Source of the DNA: Dyadobacter sp. CY345
GTDB lineage: Bacteria; Bacteroidota; Bacteroidia; Cytophagales; Spirosomataceae
Length of the DNA: 64,000 nucleotides
NCBI RefSeq assembly: GCF_021502725.1
Contig: NZ_JAKFFS010000003.1
Coordinates: forward strand, 558,001 to 622,000
Direction: 5' to 3'
The translations under genes and the position numbers were made by a program. The notes beneath the pieces were generated by a model, which saw only the letters and a program-made list of their open reading frames with translations, had not been told where the DNA came from and did no database searches. Positions 17,009 to 28,008 of this stretch are shown one piece after another. Every line of letters starts with the position of its first letter. The first letter of the stretch is position 1.

Positions 17009-20000
17009 ATGAAATTGAAAAATCTCTACTTATTTGTCACACTTTTTGCAATTTGTTCGACTACTACTCTTGGGCAGCACAGAATTTTTTTACGTGAAGG
17101 ATCTTTCACTCCGGAGGGTAATGTCTCTCCCTTGAAAATTGAAGAACTTAATCGAAAGCTCAGGTCGTTGAACCGTAAATCGTTTGTTGTCATTCAATTC
17201 GAAAATACTCCAGGCGAGGCAGAAAAGAAACAACTTAGCAGTGACGGGATCCAATTATTGGATTACATTCCCGATAACGCCTATACCGCAACGGTAAGCA
17301 ATGCCTTGAACGCTGGTTCTTTGAAAAACGCGAAGGTAAGGTCTGTCATCCAGCTGAGTGTTAACCAGAAATTGCACGCTGCGTTAGCCAATGGCAAATT
17401 TCCATTGTATGCTGTAAAAACTCCCGGCATGGTGGACGTTTGGATTAGCTTTCCTAAAACTTTTTCATTTGAGGAAATCAGTGAGGAATTACGTAATAAA
17501 AATTTCCCGATCACCGCTGAGACTTTTAAAGCTTATGGTGTGCTTGAATTGCGTATACCGGTGACACGTATTGCTGAATTGGCTACGTTTCCTTTTATCC
17601 AATACGTACAACCTATCCCGGCTCCGGATCAGGCTTTTAATGATCATAGTGAGGAAAATTCCAGAGCAAATGTGCTAAGTTCATCGGTTTCCGGAAATCG
17701 TAATTTACATGGTGAAGGCGTTGTCGTTGGTATTGGAGACAACGCGAATCCGATGCTGCATATCGATTTTAACAATCGTGTCATTAACCGTTTTGCATCA
17801 GAAACAAGTGAGTCGCATGGACTGCATGTGATGGGAACGATGGCAGGCGCCGGGGTTATCGATGAGCGCTACAAAGGGTATGCACCAAAAGCCAAAATTA
17901 TTGTACATCACTTTTCTAATTTACTGGTTAATCTACCGAATTATGTAAAAGACTATGGGATGGTGGTGACAAACAATTCCTATGGGAACGATGTGACAAG
18001 CTGCACTTCTTTCGGTTCCTATGATTTGTATTCGCAGATTCTGGATCAGCAGGCATTTGACATGCCCTTTCTGGAAAATGTTTTTGCCGTTGGAAACAGC
18101 GGCGCAGTGCCGTGCAGCCCATTTCCTGCCGGATTCGGGACATCCTTAGGAGGATATCAGGCTTCAAAAAATATAATTTCAGTAGGAAACACACAAATGG
18201 ACGGACAGATTTCGGTTTATTCCAGCAGAGGTCCGGCTAAGGATGGAAGAATAAAGCCAGAGATTGTTGTGCAAGGAACTACCATCAGATCGACTACTCC
18301 TGTGAATAATTATGGATTAGGATCAGGGACCAGTATGGCCGCTCCGGCAGTTTCAGGGAGTCTGGCGCTTTTATATCAGCAATACAGAAAACTGAATGGT
18401 GGAGCAAATCCTAAAAATGCGCTTATGAAGGCCTTGATCTGCAATAGCGGTATGGATAAAGGAAATGCCGGGCCAGATTTTAAGTATGGTTATGGTTGGC
18501 TGAATCTTGTCCGTTCAGTTAAAATGTTGGAAAGCGGAAGTTATATCAATGGGACGGTGTCAAATAAGGCATCTAAAAATCACACCATCGCGATTCCGGA
18601 AAATACTGCGCAGCTGAAAGTGATGTTGTACTGGAATGACCCTGCAGCAGCGATTCAGGCAAGCCAGACGTTGGTAAATGACCTGGATTTGGAATTACTC
18701 AATCCTTCTCAGGCAAAAATCCTACCGAAAATTCTGGATGCAGCTCCGTTAAATGTTGATAATCCTGCAACAACTGGTGCGGATCATATCAATAATATCG
18801 AACAGGTTGTTATTGATAGTCCGGTAGCGGGTAGTTATAATATTGTAATAAAAGGCACTGCAATCAACAAAAATCCGGAGCAGGAGTATTTTGTAGTATA
18901 CGATGCAATTCCTGTTGAAACGACAATTACATATCCAATCGGAACTGAGAAAGTGCAGCAGGGAGATGTGATTAACGTTAGCTGGGATTCTTTTGGAAAT
19001 GATGCAAACGGATTTACCATTCAATATTCGACAGATAACGGCGGTTCCTGGACCGATATCAATGGATCGGTAGCGGCAAATCTTCGCCAATTGAGCTGGA
19101 CAATTCCGAACATTACCACCTCTCAAGCGCGAGTTAAAATTTCCCAGAATGGAACTGGAAATGTGAGCATAAGTGAACCATTTACCATATTGGGAGTTCC
19201 TAACGTAACACTTTCTCCGGTGCAATGTGAAGGATATGCAGGCATTCAATGGGATGCCGTTGCTGGCGCTACGGACTATGAAGTGATGATGCTGCAAGGA
19301 GAGGAAATGGTTTCCGTTGCTACAACTACTTCAACAAACTATAATTTAACCGGCTTGTCGAAAGACCTGACATACTGGATAACTGTGCGTGCAAGATTGA
19401 ATGGTAATCCAGGTCGACGGGCTACTGCTTTGTCAAGAAAACCGGACAATGGAAATTGCAGCGGAACAATATCCGATAATGACTTTAAGGTTGATGCCAT
19501 AGTTTCTCCTGCCTCTTCCGGAAGGAAATTTACGGGAACTGAGTTGTCTGCCTCCTCAGCGATCAAGGTGAGAATTAAAAATCTTGACGATGTCAGTTCT
19601 TCCGGAAATTTTACGGTCAGGTATTTTATTAATGATGTTTTAAAAGGGGAAGAAACAGTTGGCACATCAATTCCAGGTGGAGGTACACATGAAGTTACTT
19701 TTTCATCACTTGCAGATCTGTCAGAAGTCAGATCATATACTGTGAAAGTTGAAGTTGATAAACCCGGTGACGTCGTTGCTGCAAACAATAGTATTACATC
19801 AGTCTTCAAACAGCTGGGTAATAATCCTGTTGCGATGCCATTTTTGGACGATATGGAATCACTTCCAAAGCAAGAATTTCTCGGAAACCAGACTGGTCTT
19901 GATGCGTCTGACCGATATGACTTTTCGAGTAATACTGCTTTCGGCCGCATCAGGACTTTTGCCAGTTCCGGAGCGGCTGGCTCGGGTGAGCGCGCACTGA

Positions 20001-22387
20001 TCCTGGATGCGGACAGATACATTGAAAATGGGAATACCAATTTTTTAGTAGCAACCTTTAATCTTTCCGCATTTAACGCAGGAAACGATGATATCAGGTT
20101 AAACTTCAGATATAAAAATCATGGGCAGTCCAGCAATTCCGATAACCGTGTCTGGATCCGGGGAAAAGACAGCGATCCGTGGATTGAAGTTTATAATCTT
20201 TACTCAAATCAAAACGGAGTTACGGGCTCCTATAAGTTGACTTCGGATATAGAGATTAGTAAAATCTTAAATGCTAACGCTAAAAATTTCTCGTCGAGTT
20301 TTCAGGTTCGTTTTGGTCAGTATGGAAAAGTCATGGTAGCCGATTCTTACAGCGGAGCTGGTTACAGTTTTGATGATATCAGGTTGACTGCAATTGCAAA
20401 TGACGTGCAGGCCGTAAGCTTAACCAGCCCTGCGCTATCAGGATGCGGAATAGGAAGTGCTGAAATTGTGAGCGTGGTAGTACGTAACAATTCGCCCTCC
20501 GCGCTTACCAACATTCCTGTAAAATTTCAGGTTGACAACGGAGCGGTTTTTGCTGAAAACATCGCATTGATTGGAGGAAATGCCACCAGTGAATATACCT
20601 TCCAGGCCAGAGCAGATCTGTCTGTGCCTGGAACGCATACGTTAAAGGTGTGGGTTGATCTGCCCTCTGATTCAAATCTTTCGAACAATACTCTTACCGC
20701 AGAAATTTTCAATTCGCCCCTGATTTCTTCTTTTCCTTACCTGGAAAATTTTGAAAACGGAACCAGCTTCTGGTATAGCAGCGGTACTAACAATTCCTGG
20801 AGATTTGGAACGCCGAATGCAACCAAAATAAACAGGGCCGCGAGTGGCAGTAAAGCCTGGAAAACCAGTTTGACTGGAAAGTATAACGCCAATGAGGTGT
20901 CGTATTTATATTCGCCATGTTTTGATTTACGCGAAATGCTGGTGCCGACGATCAGTTTTAATGTGGCGCTGGATATTGAAGATTGCGGAAGAAATATTTG
21001 CGACATCGCGTATATGGAATACTCAACGGACGGGTCAGCATGGAGGCGTTTGGGAGCGAACGGCCAGGGAACAAACTGGTATAATAAATCCAACGCCAAC
21101 GACAACGGATGGAGCGCGCAGGATTATACCCGCTGGCATGTGGCCACGATGGCATTACCGGCTGGTAGCGCCAGCATTCGTCTACGGTTTGTACTGCGGA
21201 CTGACGAAACCGAAATGCGCGAAGGGATTGCTATTGATGATATTCACGTGTACGATAACCGGAACGGGATTTATGACGGCAACAGCATGTCAGCCGCTGC
21301 TCAGGGTTCTGACGCCGGGAAGCAATGGACAAATTATACAAACAACGGCGCGTTGGTAGCGTCTCTTTACAATAATAACCAGGATCTGGGAAATACGGAT
21401 GTACGTATTTATGTCAATTCTGGTGCTGTTCGTAATACCAATGGACAATATTATTTAAACCGAAATGCGACTATAAAACCAGCCAATTATAATTTTGCGG
21501 ACTCAGTAACCGTTCGTTTGTTTTTCCTGGATTCTGATGTTGAAAGGCTCATTGCTGCCACTGGCTGTGGTTCTTGTGCAAAGCCTTCGTCCGTGGCGGA
21601 ACTGGGCATTTCCAAGTATAGCGACGCAAATGATGTCAACGAAGATGGAACTGTGGTGAATAATAGTACAACAGGCTGGCTATTCATTCCTGCTGATAAG
21701 ACGAAAAAGGTGCCGTTTGATAAGGGGTATTATGCTGAATTTAAAGTGAAAAACTTATCGGAATTCTGGCTTAGCAGGGATGCAATGGGTGCCGCAACAC
21801 CTCTTCCTGTTGAACTTCTGAGTTTTACGGCCAAAAGAAAAGAGGGCACGGAAGCTTCTCCTGATGTTATAACGGAATGGGTAACAACATCCGAGGTCAA
21901 TTTTAGTCATTTTGAACTCGAAGTTGCCAAAGGTAATGATGCTTTAAAACGAGGTCAGTTTAATAAAATTGGCGAGATATTGGCAGATGGCAGCACGGGT
22001 AAAGGCCAGCGTTATTCTTTTATCGATTATGAAAAGGACAAAACGGATATCCGTTACTATCGTCTTAAAATGGTAGATAAAGATGAAACGTTCGAATATT
22101 CCATGATTCGCCCGGTTGAAATCCGTGATAAAACAGACTGGCAGATTTATCCGAACCCATCGAAAGATGTGTTCAACGTAGTATACCAGGCAAATGCAGG
22201 CGAAGAGGTACAGGTTAATGTTATAGACCTGACCGGAAAAACATCAGTTAAGGGGAAATTCCCAGGTTCGGGATCAGTTCAGAAATATCAGATCGATCTC
22301 GGTGGTGCTATTTTCGCGCCTGGCTTGTATATGGTTGAAGTGGTTGCAGGAAGCAGGAGAGAGATTTTTCGACTGGTTAAACTTTAA
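17009..22387 (+). CDS. Giant S8 subtilisin-family protease with T9SS C-terminal sorting domain
   Basis: This 1792-residue secreted protein has a signal peptide (cleavage near LGQ at 21-23), a propeptide-like region to about 220 and a peptidase S8 domain. The catalytic triad is probably Asp244 (GIGDNAN), His270 (SHGLHVMGT) and Ser442 (GSGTSMAAP), with oxyanion Asn363 (VGNSG). The middle holds several beta-sandwich modules, including a fibronectin type III-like stretch (about 730-820) and CARDB-like repeats. The C-terminus (WQIYPNPSKDVFNV to FAPGLYMVEVVAG) is a type A T9SS sorting domain, so export by type IX secretion and surface attachment or release are expected. It stands alone and has a strong terminator. 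Confidence 0.93.
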   Translation: MKLKNLYLFVTLFAICSTTTLGQHRIFLREGSFTPEGNVSPLKIEELNRKLRSLNRKSFVVIQFENTPGEAEKKQLSSDGIQLLDYIPDNAYTATVSNALNAGSLKNAKVRSVIQLSVNQKLHAALANGKFPLYAVKTPGMVDVWISFPKTFSFEEISEELRNKNFPITAETFKAYGVLELRIPVTRIAELATFPFIQYVQPIPAPDQAFNDHSEENSRANVLSSSVSGNRNLHGEGVVVGIGDNANPMLHIDFNNRVINRFASETSESHGLHVMGTMAGAGVIDERYKGYAPKAKIIVHHFSNLLVNLPNYVKDYGMVVTNNSYGNDVTSCTSFGSYDLYSQILDQQAFDMPFLENVFAVGNSGAVPCSPFPAGFGTSLGGYQASKNIISVGNTQMDGQISVYSSRGPAKDGRIKPEIVVQGTTIRSTTPVNNYGLGSGTSMAAPAVSGSLALLYQQYRKLNGGANPKNALMKALICNSGMDKGNAGPDFKYGYGWLNLVRSVKMLESGSYINGTVSNKASKNHTIAIPENTAQLKVMLYWNDPAAAIQASQTLVNDLDLELLNPSQAKILPKILDAAPLNVDNPATTGADHINNIEQVVIDSPVAGSYNIVIKGTAINKNPEQEYFVVYDAIPVETTITYPIGTEKVQQGDVINVSWDSFGNDANGFTIQYSTDNGGSWTDINGSVAANLRQLSWTIPNITTSQARVKISQNGTGNVSISEPFTILGVPNVTLSPVQCEGYAGIQWDAVAGATDYEVMMLQGEEMVSVATTTSTNYNLTGLSKDLTYWITVRARLNGNPGRRATALSRKPDNGNCSGTISDNDFKVDAIVSPASSGRKFTGTELSASSAIKVRIKNLDDVSSSGNFTVRYFINDVLKGEETVGTSIPGGGTHEVTFSSLADLSEVRSYTVKVEVDKPGDVVAANNSITSVFKQLGNNPVAMPFLDDMESLPKQEFLGNQTGLDASDRYDFSSNTAFGRIRTFASSGAAGSGERALILDADRYIENGNTNFLVATFNLSAFNAGNDDIRLNFRYKNHGQSSNSDNRVWIRGKDSDPWIEVYNLYSNQNGVTGSYKLTSDIEISKILNANAKNFSSSFQVRFGQYGKVMVADSYSGAGYSFDDIRLTAIANDVQAVSLTSPALSGCGIGSAEIVSVVVRNNSPSALTNIPVKFQVDNGAVFAENIALIGGNATSEYTFQARADLSVPGTHTLKVWVDLPSDSNLSNNTLTAEIFNSPLISSFPYLENFENGTSFWYSSGTNNSWRFGTPNATKINRAASGSKAWKTSLTGKYNANEVSYLYSPCFDLREMLVPTISFNVALDIEDCGRNICDIAYMEYSTDGSAWRRLGANGQGTNWYNKSNANDNGWSAQDYTRWHVATMALPAGSASIRLRFVLRTDETEMREGIAIDDIHVYDNRNGIYDGNSMSAAAQGSDAGKQWTNYTNNGALVASLYNNNQDLGNTDVRIYVNSGAVRNTNGQYYLNRNATIKPANYNFADSVTVRLFFLDSDVERLIAATGCGSCAKPSSVAELGISKYSDANDVNEDGTVVNNSTTGWLFIPADKTKKVPFDKGYYAEFKVKNLSEFWLSRDAMGAATPLPVELLSFTAKRKEGTEASPDVITEWVTTSEVNFSHFELEVAKGNDALKRGQFNKIGEILADGSTGKGQRYSFIDYEKDKTDIRYYRLKMVDKDETFEYSMIRPVEIRDKTDWQIYPNPSKDVFNVVYQANAGEEVQVNVIDLTGKTSVKGKFPGSGSVQKYQIDLGGAIFAPGLYMVEVVAGSRREIFRLVKL

Positions 22388-22400
22388 AGCAGTTGAACAA

Positions 22401-22451
22401 AAAAATCAGGAAGTCTACACTGTTATGACTGTGTGGACTTCCTGATTTTTT
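22401..22451 (+). terminator. Strong rho-independent terminator after the S8 protease gene
   Basis: A 20-base-pair stem, perfect except for one wobble pair (22401-22420 with 22431-22450), has a ten-base loop and A/T runs on both flanks. It lies between the convergent protease and amidase genes and can serve both. Confidence 0.9.
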
Positions 22452-22506
22452 GATTATAATAATCTTGAAAATTTAGCAACTTCCTGGTCGACTTTCAGAT
22501 CAATCA

Positions 22507-24105
22507 TTAAATACTTTTGATAAATTTAGGAGCTCTCCTTTTTTTCGAAAACTGTTCGTAAGCGTATGCGATTGTAATTAATTTTCCTTCGTCATAAGCT
22601 CTCCCCAAAAAGGATAACCCAACCGGAATTTCACTAACAAATCCCATCGGCACAGTCACAGATGGATAACCGGCCAATGCTGCCGGTCCATAAGATCCGT
22701 AGCCTGTTCCGAAATCACCGTTGACGGGATCAATGCACCACGACGGTCCGGTTGCTGGTCCACAAAGGGCGTCTAGGTTTTGTTCGGTCAACAAATCATC
22801 GATCATTTTTCTGACGCCGGTTACTTTGGCATAAGCTTCCAGATATCCCGGACTTTTCAAATCACCTCTTTTTTGAGAGCTTTCCAGGAGTTCCTGTTGA
22901 AAAATCGGCATCGCCCTTGCAGCGTTATCGTTATTAAATCTGATCAGTTCTTCCAAAGATTTTACTTTACCATTTGCCTTGCTTAGATAAGCATTTAATC
23001 CATCCTTGAATTCATATTCGAGCACTTCGCCAGTGGCGCTGCCCAGACTTCTAAATTTTATAAATTCCACCTCGACAATTGTTGCACCTTTACTTTTCAA
23101 CACCTCAATGGCATCCTTAAACAGTATATCGATTCCCTCATGTTTTTTAAGAAAACCTTTTTCGATACCAATTCTCTTGCCGGTTAATCCGTCTGCTTTA
23201 AGAAAAGCGGTATAATCAGAAAGTGATTTCCCCTGGCTCGCTGACGTCGCTGCATCATCAGTATCGACGCCTGTCATGGCCCCTAATAATAACGTTGCAT
23301 CTTTTACAGTTCTGCCCATTGGTCCGGCAGTATCCTGCGTTTTCGAAATGGGGATAATACCTGTTCTGCTTACAAGACCGACCGTAGGTTTTATTCCAAC
23401 AACATTATTCATCGAAGCTGGACAAGCGATAGAGCCGTTTGTTTCAGTACCAACCGACACTGCGCACAAGTTAGCCGCCACTGAAACGCCCGATCCCGAA
23501 CTCGATCCGCAAGGCGAGCGATCAAGCACATACGGATTTCTGGTTTGTCCGCCGCGGCTGCTCCATCCGCTCGAAGACCTGGTCGAACGGAAATTTGCCC
23601 ATTCACTCATGTTGGTTTTTCCAAGAATTACGACGCCCGCTTTTCGTAATTGTTTTACTACAAAAGAATCGGTTTTTGCGATATTGCCTTCCATAGCAAT
23701 GGAGCCGGCTGTCGTCTGCATTTTGTCAGCAGTATCAATATTGTCTTTGATCAGGATCGGAATTCCGTGTAAAGGTCCACGGATTTTACCCGCAGCCCGT
23801 TCTTTGTCGAGTTCTGCGGCAATTTTTAGAGCGTCCGGGTTAAGCTCAATAATAGAATTAATAAGAGGTCCTTTTTTATCAATTTCACTGATGCGGTCGA
23901 GGTATAATTTCACAATTTGCTGTGAACTCGTCCCGCCGCTTTTCATCATTTTCTGCAAGTCGTCGATACTTAACTCATCCAGTTTAAAACCATTTTCCAG
24001 TTTAGAAAGACCATTTTCGGATTTTATATTAAAACCCAATGCTGAAATTCCGAATAATGATAAACCCGCCAATGATCCTGTATGAATAAATTTTCTGCGA
24101 TGCAT
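22507..24105 (-). CDS. Amidase-signature family amidohydrolase, exported
   Basis: This 532-residue protein has the Ser-cisSer-Lys catalytic site of the amidase signature family: Lys120 in HGIPILIKDNIDT, the cis-Ser in CGSSSGSG (about 199-206) and nucleophile Ser225 in TETNGSIACPAS. The N-terminus MHRRKFIHTGSLAGLSLFG resembles a Tat signal (twin arginine followed by a hydrophobic stretch), so export is likely. The substrate is unknown; related proteins hydrolyse peptide amides or aryl amides. It diverges from the nucleoside hydrolase gene. Confidence 0.93.
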   Translation of the reverse strand: MHRRKFIHTGSLAGLSLFGISALGFNIKSENGLSKLENGFKLDELSIDDLQKMMKSGGTSSQQIVKLYLDRISEIDKKGPLINSIIELNPDALKIAAELDKERAAGKIRGPLHGIPILIKDNIDTADKMQTTAGSIAMEGNIAKTDSFVVKQLRKAGVVILGKTNMSEWANFRSTRSSSGWSSRGGQTRNPYVLDRSPCGSSSGSGVSVAANLCAVSVGTETNGSIACPASMNNVVGIKPTVGLVSRTGIIPISKTQDTAGPMGRTVKDATLLLGAMTGVDTDDAATSASQGKSLSDYTAFLKADGLTGKRIGIEKGFLKKHEGIDILFKDAIEVLKSKGATIVEVEFIKFRSLGSATGEVLEYEFKDGLNAYLSKANGKVKSLEELIRFNNDNAARAMPIFQQELLESSQKRGDLKSPGYLEAYAKVTGVRKMIDDLLTEQNLDALCGPATGPSWCIDPVNGDFGTGYGSYGPAALAGYPSVTVPMGFVSEIPVGLSFLGRAYDEGKLITIAYAYEQFSKKRRAPKFIKSI

Positions 24106-24259
24106 AAGTTGTTAGTAATATGAGTGATGCTAAATATAACTTTACAGCGCGGATTATTCATGAAACTTGCAACAAAAAATCTTTGTATTTCGAAGATGTA
24201 ATCAGTGAATTTCGGCTTACAGCACAAGTGCTTTACAAACCCTACAAAATCATCACCCT

Positions 24260-25243
24260 ATGAAATACCTGCTATCAGCTTTTTTGCTTTTTTTTAGTTT
24301 ATATACCTCTGCACAAATTTCCCGTACAAAGCAGGTCGCTTTAATTTTGGATACGGATATTGGTCCGGATTATGACGACGTAGGTGCGATGGCCGTTATG
24401 CATGCATTGGCTGACAGGGGCGAGGTAAGGCCGCTGGCGGTTATTGCCAGCAATAAAAATGCGCTGGTTGCGCCAACAATCGAAATCATGAATAATTATT
24501 TTGGCCGCCCGGACTTGCCGATTGCTGCGCCGAAAGGAAAAGCTCCGGATATGGGAGCGTCTCAAAAATGGCCGGAAATTTTGTTGCAGAAATATCCTCA
24601 TAAAATTAAGTCAACCGAGGAAGTTCCGGATGCGGTTCAGACTTACAGGAAAGTTCTGGCTGCACAGCCGGATCAGAGTGTAACGATCGTAACCATCGGT
24701 TTTTTGACCAATCTTTCCAATTTGCTGGAATCCGGACCTGACGAAATATCTAAATTGTCCGGAATGGATCTGATCAAAAGAAAAGTAAAAGAAGTTGTTT
24801 CCATGGCGGGAGGATTTCCTAAGGGACGCGAGTTTAATGTTTTGATTGATTCAGTTGCTTCGGAAAATGTGTTCACAAATTGGCCGACACAAATAACTTT
24901 CAGTGGTTTTGAAATTGGAAATGGTATCAAAACAGGTTTGAAAGTTATCGCAAATAAAAATCTTGAAAGTCCGGTTAAAGATGTTTACGCTTTGGCCATG
25001 CCTTTGAGTAAAGATGATCAGGAGGGACGAATGAGTTGGGATCAGACGGCCGTGTTGGTAGCGGTTCGTGGTGCTCAACATTATTTTGATTTAAAACGGG
25101 GAAAAATAATTATTAATGGAGGTAATAATCAGTGGCGCGATGATCCTATGGGGCAACATGCCTATTTGACGGAGGAAATGTCTTTCAAAGATTTATCCAT
25201 GATTATCGAAACGCTGATGATGCATATGAGCGAAGATAAATGA
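24260..25243 (+). CDS. Nucleoside hydrolase (IUNH family), exported
   Basis: This 327-residue protein has a signal peptide (MKYLLSAFLLFFSLYTSAQ) and the calcium-binding, catalytic Asp cluster DTDIGPDYDD at residues 31-40, the mark of inosine-uridine-preferring nucleoside hydrolases. Later motifs are VTIVTIGFLTNLSNLL and SMAGGFPKGREFN. The C-terminal RMSWDQTAVLVAVRG fits the family. Export suggests scavenging of nucleosides in the periplasm. Family assignment is firm; substrate preference cannot be read. Confidence 0.9.
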   Translation: MKYLLSAFLLFFSLYTSAQISRTKQVALILDTDIGPDYDDVGAMAVMHALADRGEVRPLAVIASNKNALVAPTIEIMNNYFGRPDLPIAAPKGKAPDMGASQKWPEILLQKYPHKIKSTEEVPDAVQTYRKVLAAQPDQSVTIVTIGFLTNLSNLLESGPDEISKLSGMDLIKRKVKEVVSMAGGFPKGREFNVLIDSVASENVFTNWPTQITFSGFEIGNGIKTGLKVIANKNLESPVKDVYALAMPLSKDDQEGRMSWDQTAVLVAVRGAQHYFDLKRGKIIINGGNNQWRDDPMGQHAYLTEEMSFKDLSMIIETLMMHMSEDK

Positions 25244-25367
25244 TATCTCCTTTCTTTAAATGGTATGTTTTGACCATCTTGCAGTACTATAAATACAGAT
25301 AGTCAGGATGTTTTTATTTCTTGAAAACAACTTCGAAAACTCTTAAAAAATCCAATTATTGTTCCTG

Positions 25368-27962
25368 ATGAAGAAATCCTTTTTATTATTAATTGCCTCG
25401 TTTTTTGTGCTTGCGGCATGCAGTCCTTCCGGCAAATTTTCGAAAGAAGAAGCGCAGAAGATTGGTGTTTCCTGGAAACTGATTACCAATTTCACAGAAG
25501 TTGACGGTACGTTTAAGGCAAAATTTACACTGAAAAATGGCGGCGATGTCGCATTAAACGACAAAAACTGGACCTTGTTTTTTAATATGTCGCCACGTCC
25601 GATCCAGGCTAATAAATCTCCTGAGCCTGCGAAGGTTGAACATATCAACGGAGATTGGTATAAGTTGGTGCCGGAAAAGGATTTCAAGCTGAATGCTGGT
25701 GATTCAATCACGATTAATTACTTCGGAACAAGTGGCGTGATCAAAGAAACTGATGCGCCGCTTGGGTTATATTTTGTGTTTTATGATGAAGAAGGTAAGG
25801 AGAAAGATATCGTTCAGGTAGCAGATTATACAATCGAGCCTTTTACAACAAAAGAGCAGATCTTACGTGGAAAAGGAGATCTGGAAGCTATTCAAACGGC
25901 TGAATTGCGATATAAACAAAATCTGGTTATGTCGCCGATTGATTCTGGTCAGTTGCAGAAGATTATTCCTGCACCCGTAAAAATTACGAACAGCCCCGGG
26001 ACTTTCACACTTAACACTGAAACTGCTATTTACTACGAAACAGGACTGGAAGGTGAAGCGAAATATCTTAGTGAAAATTTAAAAACGGTTACTGGAAAAG
26101 CATATCAGGCAAAAAGTGGTTTACCGGAAGCAGCAACTGCAAATAGTATTATCCTGAAATCAGGCAAAGTCCAGGTCAACGGTGTTTCCAAAGAGGCATA
26201 TACGCTTGGCATAAATGGAAACGGAGTTACAATTACCGGAAGTGATGCAGCAGGCGTATTTTATGGTGTGCAAAGTCTGATGGCACTTGTTCCGCTCGAA
26301 GCATTTCAAAAACCAGCGGCGGTAATTTCATTAGGTTTTACACAAATTGAAGATGCGCCAAGATTTTATTTCCGTGGTTTACATCTGGATGTGGCCAGAA
26401 ATTTCCAGACCAAGGAATCTGTAAAACGCATCATTGATTTACTTGCTACGTATAAAATTAACCAGCTATTGTTTTACACCGCAGAAGACGAAGGCTGGCG
26501 TGTCGAAATTGATGGTTTGCCGGAATTGACGACAGTAGGAGCACAGCGCGAGCATACCAGCAATATGAATAATTCGGTTTTGCATCCTTCCTATGGATCC
26601 GGTCCGATCGCTAACGATGAAGGAAAGTTTGGCGCTGGATATTATACTAAGGCAGATTTTATTGAAATTCTGAAATATGCGAAGGAAAGACATGTCAACG
26701 TGATTCCTGAACTGAATTTCCCCGGTCACGCGCGTGCTGCGATCAAATCAATGGAAGCGCGTTATGATCGTTTGATGAAGGAAGGAAAAGAAAAAGAAGC
26801 GAATGAATATCGATTGATTGATCCTGACGACAAATCCGTATATATTTCTGCACAGGGATATAAGGACAATGTGGTCAGTGTAGCACGTGAATCTACCTAT
26901 CATTTCTTTGAAAAAGTGGTAGATGAAATGGCGAAAATGTACAAGGAGGCAGGCCTGACGATGGATACTTTTCATACCGGCGGCGACGAGGTTGCGGACG
27001 GGGTTTGGGAAAAATCACCTATGGCAGCAAAATTGCTGAAAGAAAATCCTGAAATAAAAAGTGCTAAAAATCTTCAATCTTATTTCGTCCGCAGACTGGT
27101 GCCAAGACTGGAAAAACGTAACCTGAAAATCCATGGCTGGGAAGAAGTCGCCCTGACAAAAACTTCGGAGGGGAAATACCTGCCAAACCCGGAATTTATC
27201 GGAAAACAAGTTGTGCCTTATATTTGGAACAACGTATTTGATGTGGATTTGGGTAACAGGATGGCCAATGCAGGTTATCAGGTTATTCTTTGCAACGTCA
27301 CGAATTTGTATTTTGATATGTCCTACAATAATGATCCGAAAGAACCGGGTCTTTATTGGGGAGGATTTGTGAATACCTGGGACAACTGGGCTTTCGCGCC
27401 GTTTGATATGTTTAAGACCACTTATACCACCGCGATGGGAAAACCGATGGTCGAGGAATTTGTAGGAAAGGAAAAATTAAAACCGGAAGCACGGAAAAAT
27501 ATTCTCGGTCTGGAAGCTGAGCTCTGGAGTGAAACGGTTAAGGGGCGTGATATGATGGAATATATGATCCTCCCAAAACTTTTCGGTTTCGCGGAAAGTG
27601 CCTGGTCACCGCAAAGAAGCTGGGAAACAATTGAAGACAAAACCGCAAGAGAAAAATCGATCGCCGCTGGCTGGAATATATTTGCAAATTCTATCGCGCA
27701 GAAAGAAATTCCAAGATTGAGTTATCTTAACGGCGGTTACAACTACCGGCTTCCATTACCTGGTGCCATTGTTGAAAATGGTATGCTGAAAGCCAATGTT
27801 GATATGCCGGGACTAACGATTCGTTACACAACAGACGGCTCGGAACCGACCGCTCAATCTGCGTTATACGCCAATCCGGTAAAAGTTTCAGGTACTATCA
27901 AATTGAAAACTTTTGATAAAGCTGGAAAATCAAGCCGGACGAGTATCGTAGAAGCTAAGTAA
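25368..27962 (+). CDS. GH20 beta-N-acetylhexosaminidase lipoprotein
   Basis: This 864-residue lipoprotein (signal MKKSFLLLIASFFVLAAC) has chitobiase-type architecture. An N-terminal carbohydrate-binding CHB_HEX-like domain occupies about 30-165, a GH20b domain about 195-325, the catalytic GH20 barrel from about 330 with the acid/base pair Asp540-Glu541 in HTGGDE, and a C-terminal chitobiase C-like domain (LTIRYTTDGSEPT). It releases terminal GlcNAc or GalNAc from glycans, probably at the cell surface. ATG 25368 is chosen over a TTG three codons upstream. A sugar transporter and a regulator gene follow on the same strand. Confidence 0.95.
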   Translation: MKKSFLLLIASFFVLAACSPSGKFSKEEAQKIGVSWKLITNFTEVDGTFKAKFTLKNGGDVALNDKNWTLFFNMSPRPIQANKSPEPAKVEHINGDWYKLVPEKDFKLNAGDSITINYFGTSGVIKETDAPLGLYFVFYDEEGKEKDIVQVADYTIEPFTTKEQILRGKGDLEAIQTAELRYKQNLVMSPIDSGQLQKIIPAPVKITNSPGTFTLNTETAIYYETGLEGEAKYLSENLKTVTGKAYQAKSGLPEAATANSIILKSGKVQVNGVSKEAYTLGINGNGVTITGSDAAGVFYGVQSLMALVPLEAFQKPAAVISLGFTQIEDAPRFYFRGLHLDVARNFQTKESVKRIIDLLATYKINQLLFYTAEDEGWRVEIDGLPELTTVGAQREHTSNMNNSVLHPSYGSGPIANDEGKFGAGYYTKADFIEILKYAKERHVNVIPELNFPGHARAAIKSMEARYDRLMKEGKEKEANEYRLIDPDDKSVYISAQGYKDNVVSVARESTYHFFEKVVDEMAKMYKEAGLTMDTFHTGGDEVADGVWEKSPMAAKLLKENPEIKSAKNLQSYFVRRLVPRLEKRNLKIHGWEEVALTKTSEGKYLPNPEFIGKQVVPYIWNNVFDVDLGNRMANAGYQVILCNVTNLYFDMSYNNDPKEPGLYWGGFVNTWDNWAFAPFDMFKTTYTTAMGKPMVEEFVGKEKLKPEARKNILGLEAELWSETVKGRDMMEYMILPKLFGFAESAWSPQRSWETIEDKTAREKSIAAGWNIFANSIAQKEIPRLSYLNGGYNYRLPLPGAIVENGMLKANVDMPGLTIRYTTDGSEPTAQSALYANPVKVSGTIKLKTFDKAGKSSRTSIVEAK

Positions 27963-28008
27963 TCCTTAAAACGATTTAATTAAAGATCGAAGATTTGAAT
28001 TGTTAACA

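Noticed and set aside
19339..20040. Open frame antisense to the giant protease gene
   Set aside because: It lies wholly inside a clear coding region and has low-complexity Ser/Thr/Pro content without any family signature.
23276..24085. Long open frame antisense to the amidase gene
   Set aside because: The amidase on the other strand has all catalytic motifs; the antisense frame shows no domain and is a by-product of codon bias.
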